Below are positions 9,501 to 16,879 of a stretch of DNA of 45,469 bases, piece after piece; positions within the stretch are counted from its first letter, which is position 1; each line of letters opens with the position of its first letter. The notes beneath the pieces are model-generated. The model did not search any database, was not told where the DNA came from, and saw nothing but the letters and a program-made list of their open reading frames with translations. The translations under genes were made by a program, and so were the position numbers. Origin of the DNA: Bacilli bacterium (GTDB lineage Bacteria > Bacillota_I > Bacilli_A > ML615J-28 > CAG-313); contig JAFQFT010000058.1 of the NCBI GenBank assembly GCA_017398545.1, positions 1-45,469 on the forward strand. The letters are read 5' to 3'.

Positions 9501-12500
9501 GAAAGAGACTTACAATTTGCAAAAGCACGTCTACCAATTGCATATGCACTTTCTAAATTTACATTATCTAATTTTTCACAATCTTCAAAAGCATTATTAC
9601 CAATCATACCAACATTTTCTAAATTAATATTTTCTAAATTTGTTGCTTTAGAAAATGCATATTCACGTATAATTTTACAAGATTCACCCTTATCATTTGA
9701 TAAGAAATTAACAGTCTCTAATGCTGTACAATTATAAAATGCGTATTTTTGAACTTCTAAAACATCATATGGAATTGTAACACTTGTAACAGTATTATTT
9801 GAAGCAGGGGTTTTACCAGCATCATAATCGCCTTCAGGTAGTTCAATTGTGTAGTCATTTGTATAAAGCGAGAAAGCAAATGGTCCAATATATAATATTC
9901 CTTCATCATCAGGTATTACAACATCTCCACCAAGTCCTTTATAAGCAACTAGAGTTTGTCCTTCAATTACAAATTCATTTTTAACAATAACACGCTTAGA
10001 AGCTACTAAAGATGATACTCTACCATCAATTTCAACTTTTAATGTAATTGTAGCATTACCTTCTTTTAATGCTGTAACAACCCCATTTTCATCTACTGTA
10101 GCAACTTTTTCATTAGTAGAAGACCATATTAAAGTATAATCTTTTAAATTCCATGGTTCTAATTCGTATCCTAATTTCACTTGTTCACTAGGGAACATTG
10201 AAATATTAGGTTTTTCTGTAAAGAAGAAACGATCACCTGTTTCACCGATATCTGATGTTTCATTTCCATCAATAAAGGCTTTTATTGTATCAAAATAAGT
10301 AAACTCAATATCAGTTAATTTCCCAGTTGTGCTATCTACTTCTTTATCTCTTACTCTAATTCTTAATTTAATTTCATATTTATAACCCATTTGGTCAAGC
10401 GTAGAACAAGTTATTTGACATGTTCCAGGAGCTATTGCTTCAATTTGACCATTTTTTACTTTTATAACATTTTCATCAGAAGATGTCCAATTTAATTTAG
10501 AGAAATAAATTGCTTGTACCTCTTCATTTTCACCCATTTGAGGATCATTTGAAGTAAGCATTTTAGATAAATCTAATTCATCACCAACATAAATGTCTTT
10601 ATAATATTGATAAATATTATTACTTTTTGACGAATAAAATTCTTCTTTATATGATATTTCAGAAGAGTTTGTACCAGGCAATGTTACAAATGAATATGAT
10701 TGATTAAGTGCATAGTCATCAACTAAGAAACCTAAGCCATTAGTCATTGGGAATTCACCACTTTCAATCTCACCATATTGAAGTAAATCCATATAATCAG
10801 TAATTTCTATTGTAACTTTATTAACTTGCCCTCTTTCTCCATAAATTGGAATTACATTTTCCGATAAAGAAACAAGTTTACCTTCTGAAATTGTAAATGG
10901 TCTAATTGATTGAGCATAGTGATTATCATAAACATAAACATCACAGTAATAACGATAATCTTTTAATGATTTATCATACTTAGAATAGAACTGTACATCT
11001 TTAATAATTGGTGATTCATAATCAACATAGAATGAGAACTCAAACGTATTATTAAGATTTGTTGATAAACCACCATCACCATAGTCTAATTCAGCTGTCA
11101 TAGTAAATGTATATTTAGTATTATTTTGAAGACCAAGTTCAAGTGCTGTAACATTAATCATATCATAGCCTGGAATAATTTGACCACCAAAATATGCTTT
11201 ATGTTCATCATATTTTATATGTTCATAAACTATTTCTCCAGTCGAAGCATTTTTAATTACTGTTGTCATCTTTTTAGCATTACGAAGAAGACCTGCATAA
11301 ACAGTTGTAATACCATTAATAGTTTCCAAACTATATCCAATTGCCGCTTTATCTTCAGTAGCAGGAATAGGATCATATTTTGATTCATCAATTTCATACA
11401 CATAAGTTCCAAGAGGAATTATATAACTATAATAATATGTACCTAAAGGAGTAGTAGCATAATAATCAGCTTTTAGTTTATCTTCATCATCAATTGAACC
11501 ATCATGTGCTTCAGATTCTACTTCAAAATATGTTTTATCAAATAATGGTGCTTTTGTCCAGTCACCAAAGAATGCAAGGAAAGGAATTGAAAGATCAATT
11601 TCATCTTCATTTAAAGATTCTAATACAACAAACCCTTCAACATACATACCATTAATAAATGCTTCTCTTATATATTTCTTTTCTGCATCTGTTAACTCTA
11701 TTGTATAAGTAACAGTTACTTTTCCATTTGGTTCAACAGTAAGTTCATTACCAGAAACAGCACCATTACCATTAACTTCAATATTTGATTTAGGATTTAA
11801 CATATATGCTTTTTCCGCAACATAAGCAGGGTCAGCAGTAGATAAGCTTTCTGTCATTGTTAAATCATTAAGTACATATTTTAATTCTTTATTTGATGTA
11901 TTATTAACATCAAATTTAAGTGTATAAATACCAGTTTCATTTGGATCATCTTTGCATTCAATTTTTGCTTTAGTAGAACCTTCAACAGAAAGATATGCAA
12001 GTGTATTAAGAGCATATTCTAAGTTACCAAGTCCAGCACCTTGTTTTCTTGGTGAATATGGATTTCCATATTCATCTAAAATAATTGTACCAGTTGACAT
12101 AATTAGTTGATTTGCAAGATTATTAATTTCCTGAGCAGTCATATCAGGATAACGTTCTTTTAATGCTTGACGCATTAAAATAACAACACCACAAAGATTA
12201 GGACAAGCCATTGATGTACCAGAGATTTCATCATACCCACCACCAGGAACAGAAGAAAGAATTGAACCACCATGAGCTGTAATTTCAGGTTTAAGTGATA
12301 AATCAGATACAGGACCCCAAGATGAGAAATCACTCATAAATGGTCCAGCTAAATAATTTTTATCAAGTGTTAATACACCTGTTCCTTTAGCTGCTAAATA
12401 TTCACCGTCATCTTTATTAATTGAGCATAGTGGAATAGCAAGACCACTACCTGCATTCATATATACTTCACCAGCGATATTATTATAAATAATACAACCA

Positions 12501-14071
12501 ATTGCCCCTTGTGATAAAGCAACTTGTGCTTTTTCTTCAAAACTTGTTTCACCACGTTTAACAAGAGCAATTTTACCTTTAACATCAATATTTGAATAGT
12601 TTACTTTTTTACCTACACCTGGAACAGTCACATATTCAATTTCCATTGTAACATCACCAGTATCAAGTTCTTCATATAACATCTTATAAAAATCATATGC
12701 TTTACCAGCATTATTGTTAGCATTATTAAAGAAGAATGTATAACCCGTTTCATCAATAATATAACTACTCTTAACACCACTAATCGATGCTACAGAGAAT
12801 GTTGATTTATAAGTACCAGGACTGCCTACTGTTGCAGAGTCTGGATTAGAAGCTTTATTTGTATTTGAGTTTTCTCCACCATAACCACTACTATAGTCAT
12901 TACTTGCAGCAACTAAAAGAGAAATACCAGCAGCTTCAATTTTATCATAAACAACATTAATATATTCATTGTCAGATGATCTTGCAAAACCACAAGCAGA
13001 ACCAAGTGATAAGTTAATTGCATCAACACCAAGTAAAATAGCATCTTCAAGTGCTGCTAAAATATCATCTTGAATTGCACCGTTATTAATATCACCGAAT
13101 ACTTTCATAAGTACAAGTTGTGTATTAACAGCAACACCAGTAACAACATCATCTTTACCACCAATAATACCAGCAACGTGAGTTCCGTGATCTGAATCAT
13201 ATGGAGAAACATCTGCATCTTTATCAGCATAGTCATAAGCAAATGGAATCTTAGCATTTAAATAAACATCTTGTGATTTAATATCTTTTTTATATCCATA
13301 AGCTTTAGTTTCATATAAAACTTCTTCAACATCTTTAATAGATAGCATTGGAACATCAGGCATATTTTGGAATACTGTGTGATGGACATCAAATCCTGAG
13401 TCTAGTATCGCAACACTTGTGTTATTCCCATCATAACCTACACCGCTTGAATTGAATATACCTGTTTCATATACATTAACAAAGTTAGTAACAGTATCGC
13501 CTTTTGATACTTCTGCATTACTAACACTAGAAACTTCATATTCAGGTTCTGAATATACTTCAGAAATAGATACATTAATATCCAAACCAGCTTTTTCTAA
13601 CGCTTTTAACTGACCATATGTTGTAGTTGCAGAAAAACCATTAAATAAAGTTGTAAAGTTATGTTTAACTTCATTAATGTATCCTGCATCAATTAATGTT
13701 TTAACCATTGCTTGTTGTTCAGCATTCATAGTTTTAACACTAGATGTAGCATATCTTGATGATGCATATTCATTTAATGTATGATATCCTTGATTATTCT
13801 CATTATAACCATCAACTAAACCAGTAGACTTAAGCGAGATAATAACATTAACAATATCATCATCATCTAACATATCGATACTGTATAATAAATCTTTGTT
13901 TAAATATTTTTCATTATCAGTAATACTTGCAATTAAATCTGATTGATAAACATTTAACTTAACTTTATTATCAACATCAACTTGTTCTTGATTTTCTTCT
14001 GTTAACTTTGTACTACATCCAACTAATAAAAACAGCAGCACAAAGACTAACCCTTTTTTAATAAAATTCAT
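6590..14071 (-). CDS. Giant subtilisin-like (S8) protease lipoprotein with BspA-type leucine-rich repeats
   Basis: Cell-surface serine protease of 2493 aa. Order: signal peptide with lipobox LVGC (Cys19); inhibitor-I9-like propeptide about 70-180; S8 catalytic domain about 200-690 with Asp224 (AILDSGFD), His295 (DHGTHVAGI), oxyanion Asn391 (AASN) and Ser620 (SGTSMACPN); a protease-associated (PA) domain inserted at about 468-572 (ALVKRGETSFEEKA), as in lactocepin/C5a peptidase relatives; Fn3-like domains about 700-1150; two Big_2-like Ig domains about 1155-1240 and 1285-1365; about 30 BspA-like LRR units at about 1385-2215; a helical region; and a C-terminal membrane helix 2466-2488 with tail KRKVY. 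All catalytic residues are intact. It heads an operon with a 567-aa lipoprotein and oppABCD. Role: membrane-tethered digestion of captured protein to feed Opp (inference). Ribosome binding site AAGGAG; stop TAG. A paralogue of the 2502-aa protein at 37.3-44.8 kb. Confidence 0.93.
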   Translation of the reverse strand: MNFIKKGLVFVLLFLLVGCSTKLTEENQEQVDVDNKVKLNVYQSDLIASITDNEKYLNKDLLYSIDMLDDDDIVNVIISLKSTGLVDGYNENNQGYHTLNEYASSRYATSSVKTMNAEQQAMVKTLIDAGYINEVKHNFTTLFNGFSATTTYGQLKALEKAGLDINVSISEVYSEPEYEVSSVSNAEVSKGDTVTNFVNVYETGIFNSSGVGYDGNNTSVAILDSGFDVHHTVFQNMPDVPMLSIKDVEEVLYETKAYGYKKDIKSQDVYLNAKIPFAYDYADKDADVSPYDSDHGTHVAGIIGGKDDVVTGVAVNTQLVLMKVFGDINNGAIQDDILAALEDAILLGVDAINLSLGSACGFARSSDNEYINVVYDKIEAAGISLLVAASNDYSSGYGGENSNTNKASNPDSATVGSPGTYKSTFSVASISGVKSSYIIDETGYTFFFNNANNNAGKAYDFYKMLYEELDTGDVTMEIEYVTVPGVGKKVNYSNIDVKGKIALVKRGETSFEEKAQVALSQGAIGCIIYNNIAGEVYMNAGSGLAIPLCSINKDDGEYLAAKGTGVLTLDKNYLAGPFMSDFSSWGPVSDLSLKPEITAHGGSILSSVPGGGYDEISGTSMACPNLCGVVILMRQALKERYPDMTAQEINNLANQLIMSTGTIILDEYGNPYSPRKQGAGLGNLEYALNTLAYLSVEGSTKAKIECKDDPNETGIYTLKFDVNNTSNKELKYVLNDLTMTESLSTADPAYVAEKAYMLNPKSNIEVNGNGAVSGNELTVEPNGKVTVTYTIELTDAEKKYIREAFINGMYVEGFVVLESLNEDEIDLSIPFLAFFGDWTKAPLFDKTYFEVESEAHDGSIDDEDKLKADYYATTPLGTYYYSYIIPLGTYVYEIDESKYDPIPATEDKAAIGYSLETINGITTVYAGLLRNAKKMTTVIKNASTGEIVYEHIKYDEHKAYFGGQIIPGYDMINVTALELGLQNNTKYTFTMTAELDYGDGGLSTNLNNTFEFSFYVDYESPIIKDVQFYSKYDKSLKDYRYYCDVYVYDNHYAQSIRPFTISEGKLVSLSENVIPIYGERGQVNKVTIEITDYMDLLQYGEIESGEFPMTNGLGFLVDDYALNQSYSFVTLPGTNSSEISYKEEFYSSKSNNIYQYYKDIYVGDELDLSKMLTSNDPQMGENEEVQAIYFSKLNWTSSDENVIKVKNGQIEAIAPGTCQITCSTLDQMGYKYEIKLRIRVRDKEVDSTTGKLTDIEFTYFDTIKAFIDGNETSDIGETGDRFFFTEKPNISMFPSEQVKLGYELEPWNLKDYTLIWSSTNEKVATVDENGVVTALKEGNATITLKVEIDGRVSSLVASKRVIVKNEFVIEGQTLVAYKGLGGDVVIPDDEGILYIGPFAFSLYTNDYTIELPEGDYDAGKTPASNNTVTSVTIPYDVLEVQKYAFYNCTALETVNFLSNDKGESCKIIREYAFSKATNLENINLENVGMIGNNAFEDCEKLDNVNLESAYAIGRRAFANCKSLSYVDITALRNAGIETFVNCTNLKSIDNGKYTNFSERMFKNSGLTTLTYYADRIPNNCFENCKDLVELNVINNLVYVGAKAFNNCTKLEKVIFSENAGSEFIYQSAFNNCISLEEVVLPNSATHYEEEAFCNCVNLSKVTFQVNSVISVNDGSIFTGCNKLNTFIVDENHSSYKVSNNLLVSLDNLTIYLGANGYAYNDYIVPDAYKYIADGAFSGISNLTTLSLGNNVEVVGSRAFENCVNLKTVNLPNKTIDVQSYAFNNCVSLENVNNMEYLDAFNDYVFASTALQVLNINSNIISEGAFANMKKLTSIVVKANEISSYAFSNCTSLLSANVDTKVIGEYAFENCTSLNDLVLENVIDINEGAFRNCSSLINVSSNTLKNIASYAFIGCVNLELIGFENVETIGDYAFGTMNNQAANKLTGITFGDALVSIGDYAFYGSTSVTNISLGKNITSIGSFAFSNLINLEEVTIISNLEVISECLFANDNNLTKVNINGIKAVEGGAFMNCSALESIDLSNATSIGMEAFSGCVGLTSVDLSNVLVLEAGAFITCNNLVDVTLKVVERIEAQALSCIGVTEIKLPNTIKYIAPTAFYYNQHMTQFTDLDGNDTCDVNDYIKLDNGVLYTVTANNKLLLTSYPTNKDGSTYEVLFNTVRIDEYAGYFNKNLETLVFPDTLEYIGNYAFYGCTRLKTVEFKSVKAPALEGTVTDLGIEYEPDSEIYQLLNKYFQFNGYYPLYYAQFIDLVGKTKKLNIIIPVNEDVSGYDNILYQLYFDLDNKVASDYVALDSNSIDYLNKVVLIPENVELSDELIIQDARTAYNVVTQDLTKYGYSQDYLDSLYTKLVNAETAWKALNDERINRVYEFLIKDIEALGSKYEFDKIDDYYSIVKRLDIVNRHDKKYIDQTNVDAFKKEFDEYFKDLNDDVNILTEISNLPTTSVNKVGLIVVSSVLGISAIGTIAFILIKRKVY
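7420..9920 (-). repeat. BspA-like leucine-rich repeat array (coding)
   Basis: About 30 imperfect units of 20-25 codons inside the 2493-aa protease, with the consensus AFxxCxxLxxVxLxxxxxxI and recurring YAFxNC/GAFxNC blocks. Each unit gives a beta strand plus turn typical of Treponema/BspA LRR_5 proteins, known in other bacteria as adhesion modules. The array is interrupted once near residue 1710 and once near 2120 by non-repeat segments (SLDNLTIYLGANG; YIKLDNGVLYTV), where a short loop breaks the solenoid. Confidence 0.85.
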
Positions 14072-14131
14072 TTTTACTACTCCTTTTGATTGAAATTTTA
14101 TAAAAAAACCATAGTTTCCCTATTATATCTT

Positions 14132-14160
14132 ATTCTACCAAATTTCTCGTTTTTTTTCAA
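14132..14160 (-). promoter_or_regulatory. Probable sigma-A promoter of the protease-oppABCD operon
   Basis: Read on the minus strand: -35 TTGAAA (14160-14155), a 17-base spacer, and -10 TAGAAT (14137-14132). A perfect TATAAT lies 4 bases further on and may be an overlapping -10. Either would give a leader of roughly 50 bases before the protease ATG. Both hexamers match consensus at five of six positions. Confidence 0.6.
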
Positions 14161-14328
14161 GTGATACTCCCCATTACATTAAATAAAACGTTTACATTCA
14201 AATTTAATATTTTACATTTTTCACATATTTTTTACTAAATTTTAACAAATACCCACTTTTTCAACACGATTTAGTTTATTAATTTTTTCCTATTTTAAGT
14301 TTTTAAAAAAATTAAAAATATTATTATT

Positions 14329-14357
14329 TTGAAAAATCAATAAAATTATGTTATATT
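14329..14357 (+). promoter_or_regulatory. Promoter of the plus-strand alpha/beta hydrolase gene
   Basis: -35 TTGAAA (14329-14334), 17-base spacer, -10 TATATT (14352-14357) with an extended-10 TG at 14349-14350. The predicted transcript start is near 14364, giving a leader of about 14 bases that begins at the ribosome binding site AAGGAG (14365-14370). This promoter covers the earlier in-frame ATG at 14348, which argues that translation starts at 14378. Confidence 0.6.
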
Positions 14358-14377
14358 ATATAATAAGGAGAAAACAT

Positions 14378-15322
14378 ATGAAAGATTGGCATATTATAAC
14401 AATTATTATTTTTTTAATATTAGTAATTTTAACTTTTTTTACATCCCTTATTTGTTATCTAATGGCTTTTTATTCTAGCAATAAAAAACATAAAAACAAC
14501 GAAATTAATCTACCAAATAACGAAATATATAGAACATTTAAAGACCTAATTATCACAGATATTGAAACAGCAAGAAAACTAAACTTTAAAGAATTTACAG
14601 TAAAATCATATGATGGACTAACTTTATATGGCAAGTATTTTGAATCATTTAAAAATGCACCAATCGAAATAATGTTTCACGGGTATAGAGGTGACGGGGA
14701 AAGAGACTTAAGTACAGGTATTAGACGTGCTAAAGCATGCGGTAGAAATGTTTTAATCGTAGATCAAAGAGGACATGGTAAAAGTGGTGGACATACAATA
14801 TCATTCGGAATAAAAGAAAGACAAGATGTAATAACTTGGATTAATAAAGTAATCGAAGAATTTGGTCCAGATATTCAAATCATTTTAACTGGTATTTCAA
14901 TGGGAGCCGCAACCGTTATGATGGCATCTAATCTAGATTTACCAAGTAATGTTATAGGAATACTTGCAGATTGCGGATATGATAGTCCTAAAAATATTAT
15001 TAAAAAATATATAAGTGATATGCATTTACCTGCAACGTTTTTTTATCCATTTGTAAAACTCGGGGCACTACTTTTCGGAAAATTCAATATAGATAGTGCA
15101 TCTCCAATAAAGTCAGTAAAAGAATCGAAAGTACCCATTATCTTTATTCATGGAGAAAAAGACACATTTGTACCTTGTTATATGAGCGAAAAACTATATA
15201 ATGCATGTTCAAACAAAAAACATCTTACAATAATTAAAGATGCAGAACATGGGATTAGTTACTTATTCGATCCAGACCTTTATGTACAAGAACTAGAACG
15301 CTTCTTTAAAGACAAAAAATAG
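14378..15322 (+). CDS. Membrane-anchored alpha/beta hydrolase (serine nucleophile)
   Basis: Hydrolase of 314 aa and the only plus-strand gene here. I start it at 14378 because the ribosome binding site AAGGAG lies 7 bases before that ATG, while the upstream in-frame ATG (14348) sits within the likely promoter. An N-terminal membrane helix (about 6-31) anchors it. The fold shows HGYRGDGERD (oxyanion region, about 101-110), VDQRGHGKSGG (about 128-138), the nucleophile elbow GISMG with Ser174, acid Asp262 (HGEKDTFVP) and His291 (AEHG). This is the pattern of YqkD/BAAT-like hydrolases (COG1073 type). Its substrate is unknown; the lipid genes opposite (acyltransferases, FakAB) suggest an ester or lipid, but this is inference. 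It is a distant paralogue of the hydrolase at 16880-17842, which has Cys at the elbow. Confidence 0.88.
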   Translation: MKDWHIITIIIFLILVILTFFTSLICYLMAFYSSNKKHKNNEINLPNNEIYRTFKDLIITDIETARKLNFKEFTVKSYDGLTLYGKYFESFKNAPIEIMFHGYRGDGERDLSTGIRRAKACGRNVLIVDQRGHGKSGGHTISFGIKERQDVITWINKVIEEFGPDIQIILTGISMGAATVMMASNLDLPSNVIGILADCGYDSPKNIIKKYISDMHLPATFFYPFVKLGALLFGKFNIDSASPIKSVKESKVPIIFIHGEKDTFVPCYMSEKLYNACSNKKHLTIIKDAEHGISYLFDPDLYVQELERFFKDKK

Positions 15323-15345
15323 AACCAATTGGTTCTATTTTTTTA
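15317..15345. terminator. Bidirectional intrinsic terminator between convergent genes
   Basis: A perfect inverted repeat AAATAGAACC-AATT-GGTTCTATTT followed by T7 on the plus strand, and by T6 on the minus strand. It overlaps the stop codon (TAG, 15320-15322) of the plus-strand hydrolase and can also end the acyltransferase transcript coming from the right. Confidence 0.8.
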
Positions 15346-15383
15346 TAAGATAAATAAAAATTAAAGTAATTTCAAATAAATCC

Positions 15384-15411
15384 ATTCGAACGCGATCGAG
15401 CGTGGTCGAAT
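15384..15411. repeat. GC-rich inverted repeat of unknown role
   Basis: ATTCGAACGC and GTGGTCGAAT form a 10-bp stem with one mismatch and one G-U pair (on the plus strand) around an 8-base loop containing GATCGA. Its GC content is far above the surrounding A/T-rich spacer. It is not followed by a T run in either direction, so it is not a typical terminator. Confidence 0.5.
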
Positions 15412-15451
15412 AATTATTGTTATTTATATTTCAATTTAGTATAGCACTAAA

Positions 15452-16708
15452 CTATTTTTTTAAATTATATTGATATATTTCTTCAACCGCAAAACCAATC
15501 TTAGTTATTACATTTGGTTTAGTTGGATAAACAAAATAAGAATCATCTTCAGTATTAATAACAAAACAATCAAAAGGTTTGATATGCACATAGTCATACT
15601 CAATATGAAGTGAATTAGCTTGAAGAGGTTTTCTTAAAATTCGGTAAGGTGCCTTATTATAGTATCCTTCTAGTACAAAACCTTCATTAATTGTATGAGA
15701 TACTTTAGCTTTACCAAGATATGTAACACTAGTAGTACGAGGTAATGAATAAACCTCAACATCATCAAAAAAACGATATGTTCCATTTAATACTTCTTTT
15801 CTCACTTCTTCTTTTTCCCAGTTATACCAATCAGGCACATGAGAAAATTCAGTTACACCATTTATTGCAGATAAAGTTCCATCTTCATTAAGGTTCCACT
15901 CTTTACCGCATTCTTCGCAGTATAGAATTGTACCTTTTGAATTCATCTTAGATTCAGTCTTACAACAAGGACATTTGTATAAAATCTTATGTATACCTTC
16001 TGCACGATATTTTTCAGTTATTAAAATACCATTTTCTTTTTGATATTTATAATCATCATAAACAAAAGCTTCTTTAATTACTTTATTAATTTCATCAACA
16101 GATAAAGTTTCAATTTGTTCTTTTGTTAAAACTTGTGTAAGAGTTGTATGTAGTGGAACTTTACGTTTCTTTCTAAAATTCCAAAACGGTGTATGTAAAT
16201 GATTTCCTCGATGAATTACAACTACAACTGGTACACCACATTTTTTTATTAATTTTCCAAGCGAATCTGGAATATACGAAGTTACTCCACATGCAGAATA
16301 TCTTGCTTCAGGGTACATTCCAAGTACATCACCACGTTCTAATACTTTTTTTATTGATTTAATTAAATGAATATCATTAGAAAACTTTCTAGTGCAAATG
16401 CCACCAATTAATCTCATTAACCATGCTCTTTTAATATATCCATCAATATTAATAACATTATTAACGCGATGCGGGAAAGTTCCAAGTGCAGCAAGTTCAA
16501 AATCAATAAAATACTCGTGATTTGATAACATAAAGTATGGAGGCTTTAATCCTTCCATATTTATTTTTTCTACTTTATATTTCTTCCCCATTAATGCAAA
16601 CTTGCTTAATACCCAAACTAATCCAACAATAAATAGTGGTTGTCTTATTGGGTATCTAGCTGTTTTATATCTTTTTTTATTCTTATAATTTACTTCTATT
16701 TTTTCCAT
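15452..16708 (-). CDS. PlsC-like acyltransferase fused to a zinc ribbon
   Basis: Protein of 418 aa. The N-terminal part is a 1-acylglycerol-3-phosphate acyltransferase-type domain: a hydrophobic segment at about 24-40, the catalytic HX4D motif NHEYFID (His64, Asp69), and MYPEARYS (about 131-138), equivalent to the FPEGT acceptor-binding block. After about residue 235 the family normally ends; here a four-cysteine zinc ribbon follows (Cys246/Cys249 and Cys264/Cys267, with CPCC and CEEC spacing), then a beta-rich domain of about 140 residues that I do not recognise. It is transcribed alone, from its own promoter, convergent with the plus-strand hydrolase. It probably transfers acyl groups to a lysophospholipid or related acceptor at the membrane. 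Glu replaces the usual FPEG Gly region as PEA, a known variant. The role of the ribbon is unknown. Stop TAG. Confidence 0.85.
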   Translation of the reverse strand: MEKIEVNYKNKKRYKTARYPIRQPLFIVGLVWVLSKFALMGKKYKVEKINMEGLKPPYFMLSNHEYFIDFELAALGTFPHRVNNVINIDGYIKRAWLMRLIGGICTRKFSNDIHLIKSIKKVLERGDVLGMYPEARYSACGVTSYIPDSLGKLIKKCGVPVVVVIHRGNHLHTPFWNFRKKRKVPLHTTLTQVLTKEQIETLSVDEINKVIKEAFVYDDYKYQKENGILITEKYRAEGIHKILYKCPCCKTESKMNSKGTILYCEECGKEWNLNEDGTLSAINGVTEFSHVPDWYNWEKEEVRKEVLNGTYRFFDDVEVYSLPRTTSVTYLGKAKVSHTINEGFVLEGYYNKAPYRILRKPLQANSLHIEYDYVHIKPFDCFVINTEDDSYFVYPTKPNVITKIGFAVEEIYQYNLKK

Positions 16709-16728
16709 AATTTCATCCTCAATTAAAT

Positions 16729-16757
16729 ATTATACTTTATTCTATTATTTTTAGCAA
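16729..16757 (-). promoter_or_regulatory. Promoter of the acyltransferase-zinc ribbon gene
   Basis: Minus strand: -35 TTGCTA (16757-16752), 17-base spacer, perfect -10 TATAAT (16734-16729), then the ribosome binding site GAGGAT before the ATG at 16708. It lies downstream of the preceding operon's terminator, so this gene is a separate transcription unit. Confidence 0.6.
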
Positions 16758-16842
16758 ATATTTCATTGTTATTATCTTATAAAACTAACAAAATATACAT
16801 ATTTGTAAAGTCATACCTTTATGATGCAATATTTAAATAAGT

Positions 16843-16878
16843 AAAACGAGTTTTGCATATAGGTGCAAAACTCGTTTT
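16843..16878 (-). terminator. Intrinsic terminator of the fakBA-plsC-hydrolase operon
   Basis: A 15-bp perfect stem (AAAACGAGTTTTGCA and its complement) around a 6-base loop, immediately after the hydrolase stop codon at 16880. The T run is stronger on the plus strand (T7) than on the minus strand (TTTTACTTATTT), but position fits the minus-strand operon. Confidence 0.7.
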
Positions 16879-16879
16879 T

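Larger units (their letters stand above)
14072..14377. other. Divergent intergenic region, very AT-rich
   Basis: About 306 bases between the start codons of the minus-strand protease (14071) and the plus-strand hydrolase (14378). It holds one promoter candidate for each direction and a ribosome binding site at each end. The remainder (about 14165-14325) is A/T homopolymer-rich with no open reading frame, convincing hairpin or RNA gene that I can see. Confidence 0.7.

Noticed and set aside
14359..14364. Perfect TATAAT as the hydrolase -10
   Set aside because: Transcription would begin after the ribosome binding site at 14365-14370; the TATATT at 14352 with TTGAAA 17 bases upstream fits better.
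14348..14377. ATG at 14348 as the start of the plus-strand hydrolase
   Set aside because: It overlaps the -10 region and has no ribosome binding site; the ATG at 14378 has AAGGAG 7 bases upstream.
15434..15461. Hairpin TTTAGT..ACTAAA with T run as a terminator
   Set aside because: The T run is on the plus strand but lies inside the convergent gene's 3' end, downstream of a stronger terminator at 15317-15345; on the minus strand there is no T run.
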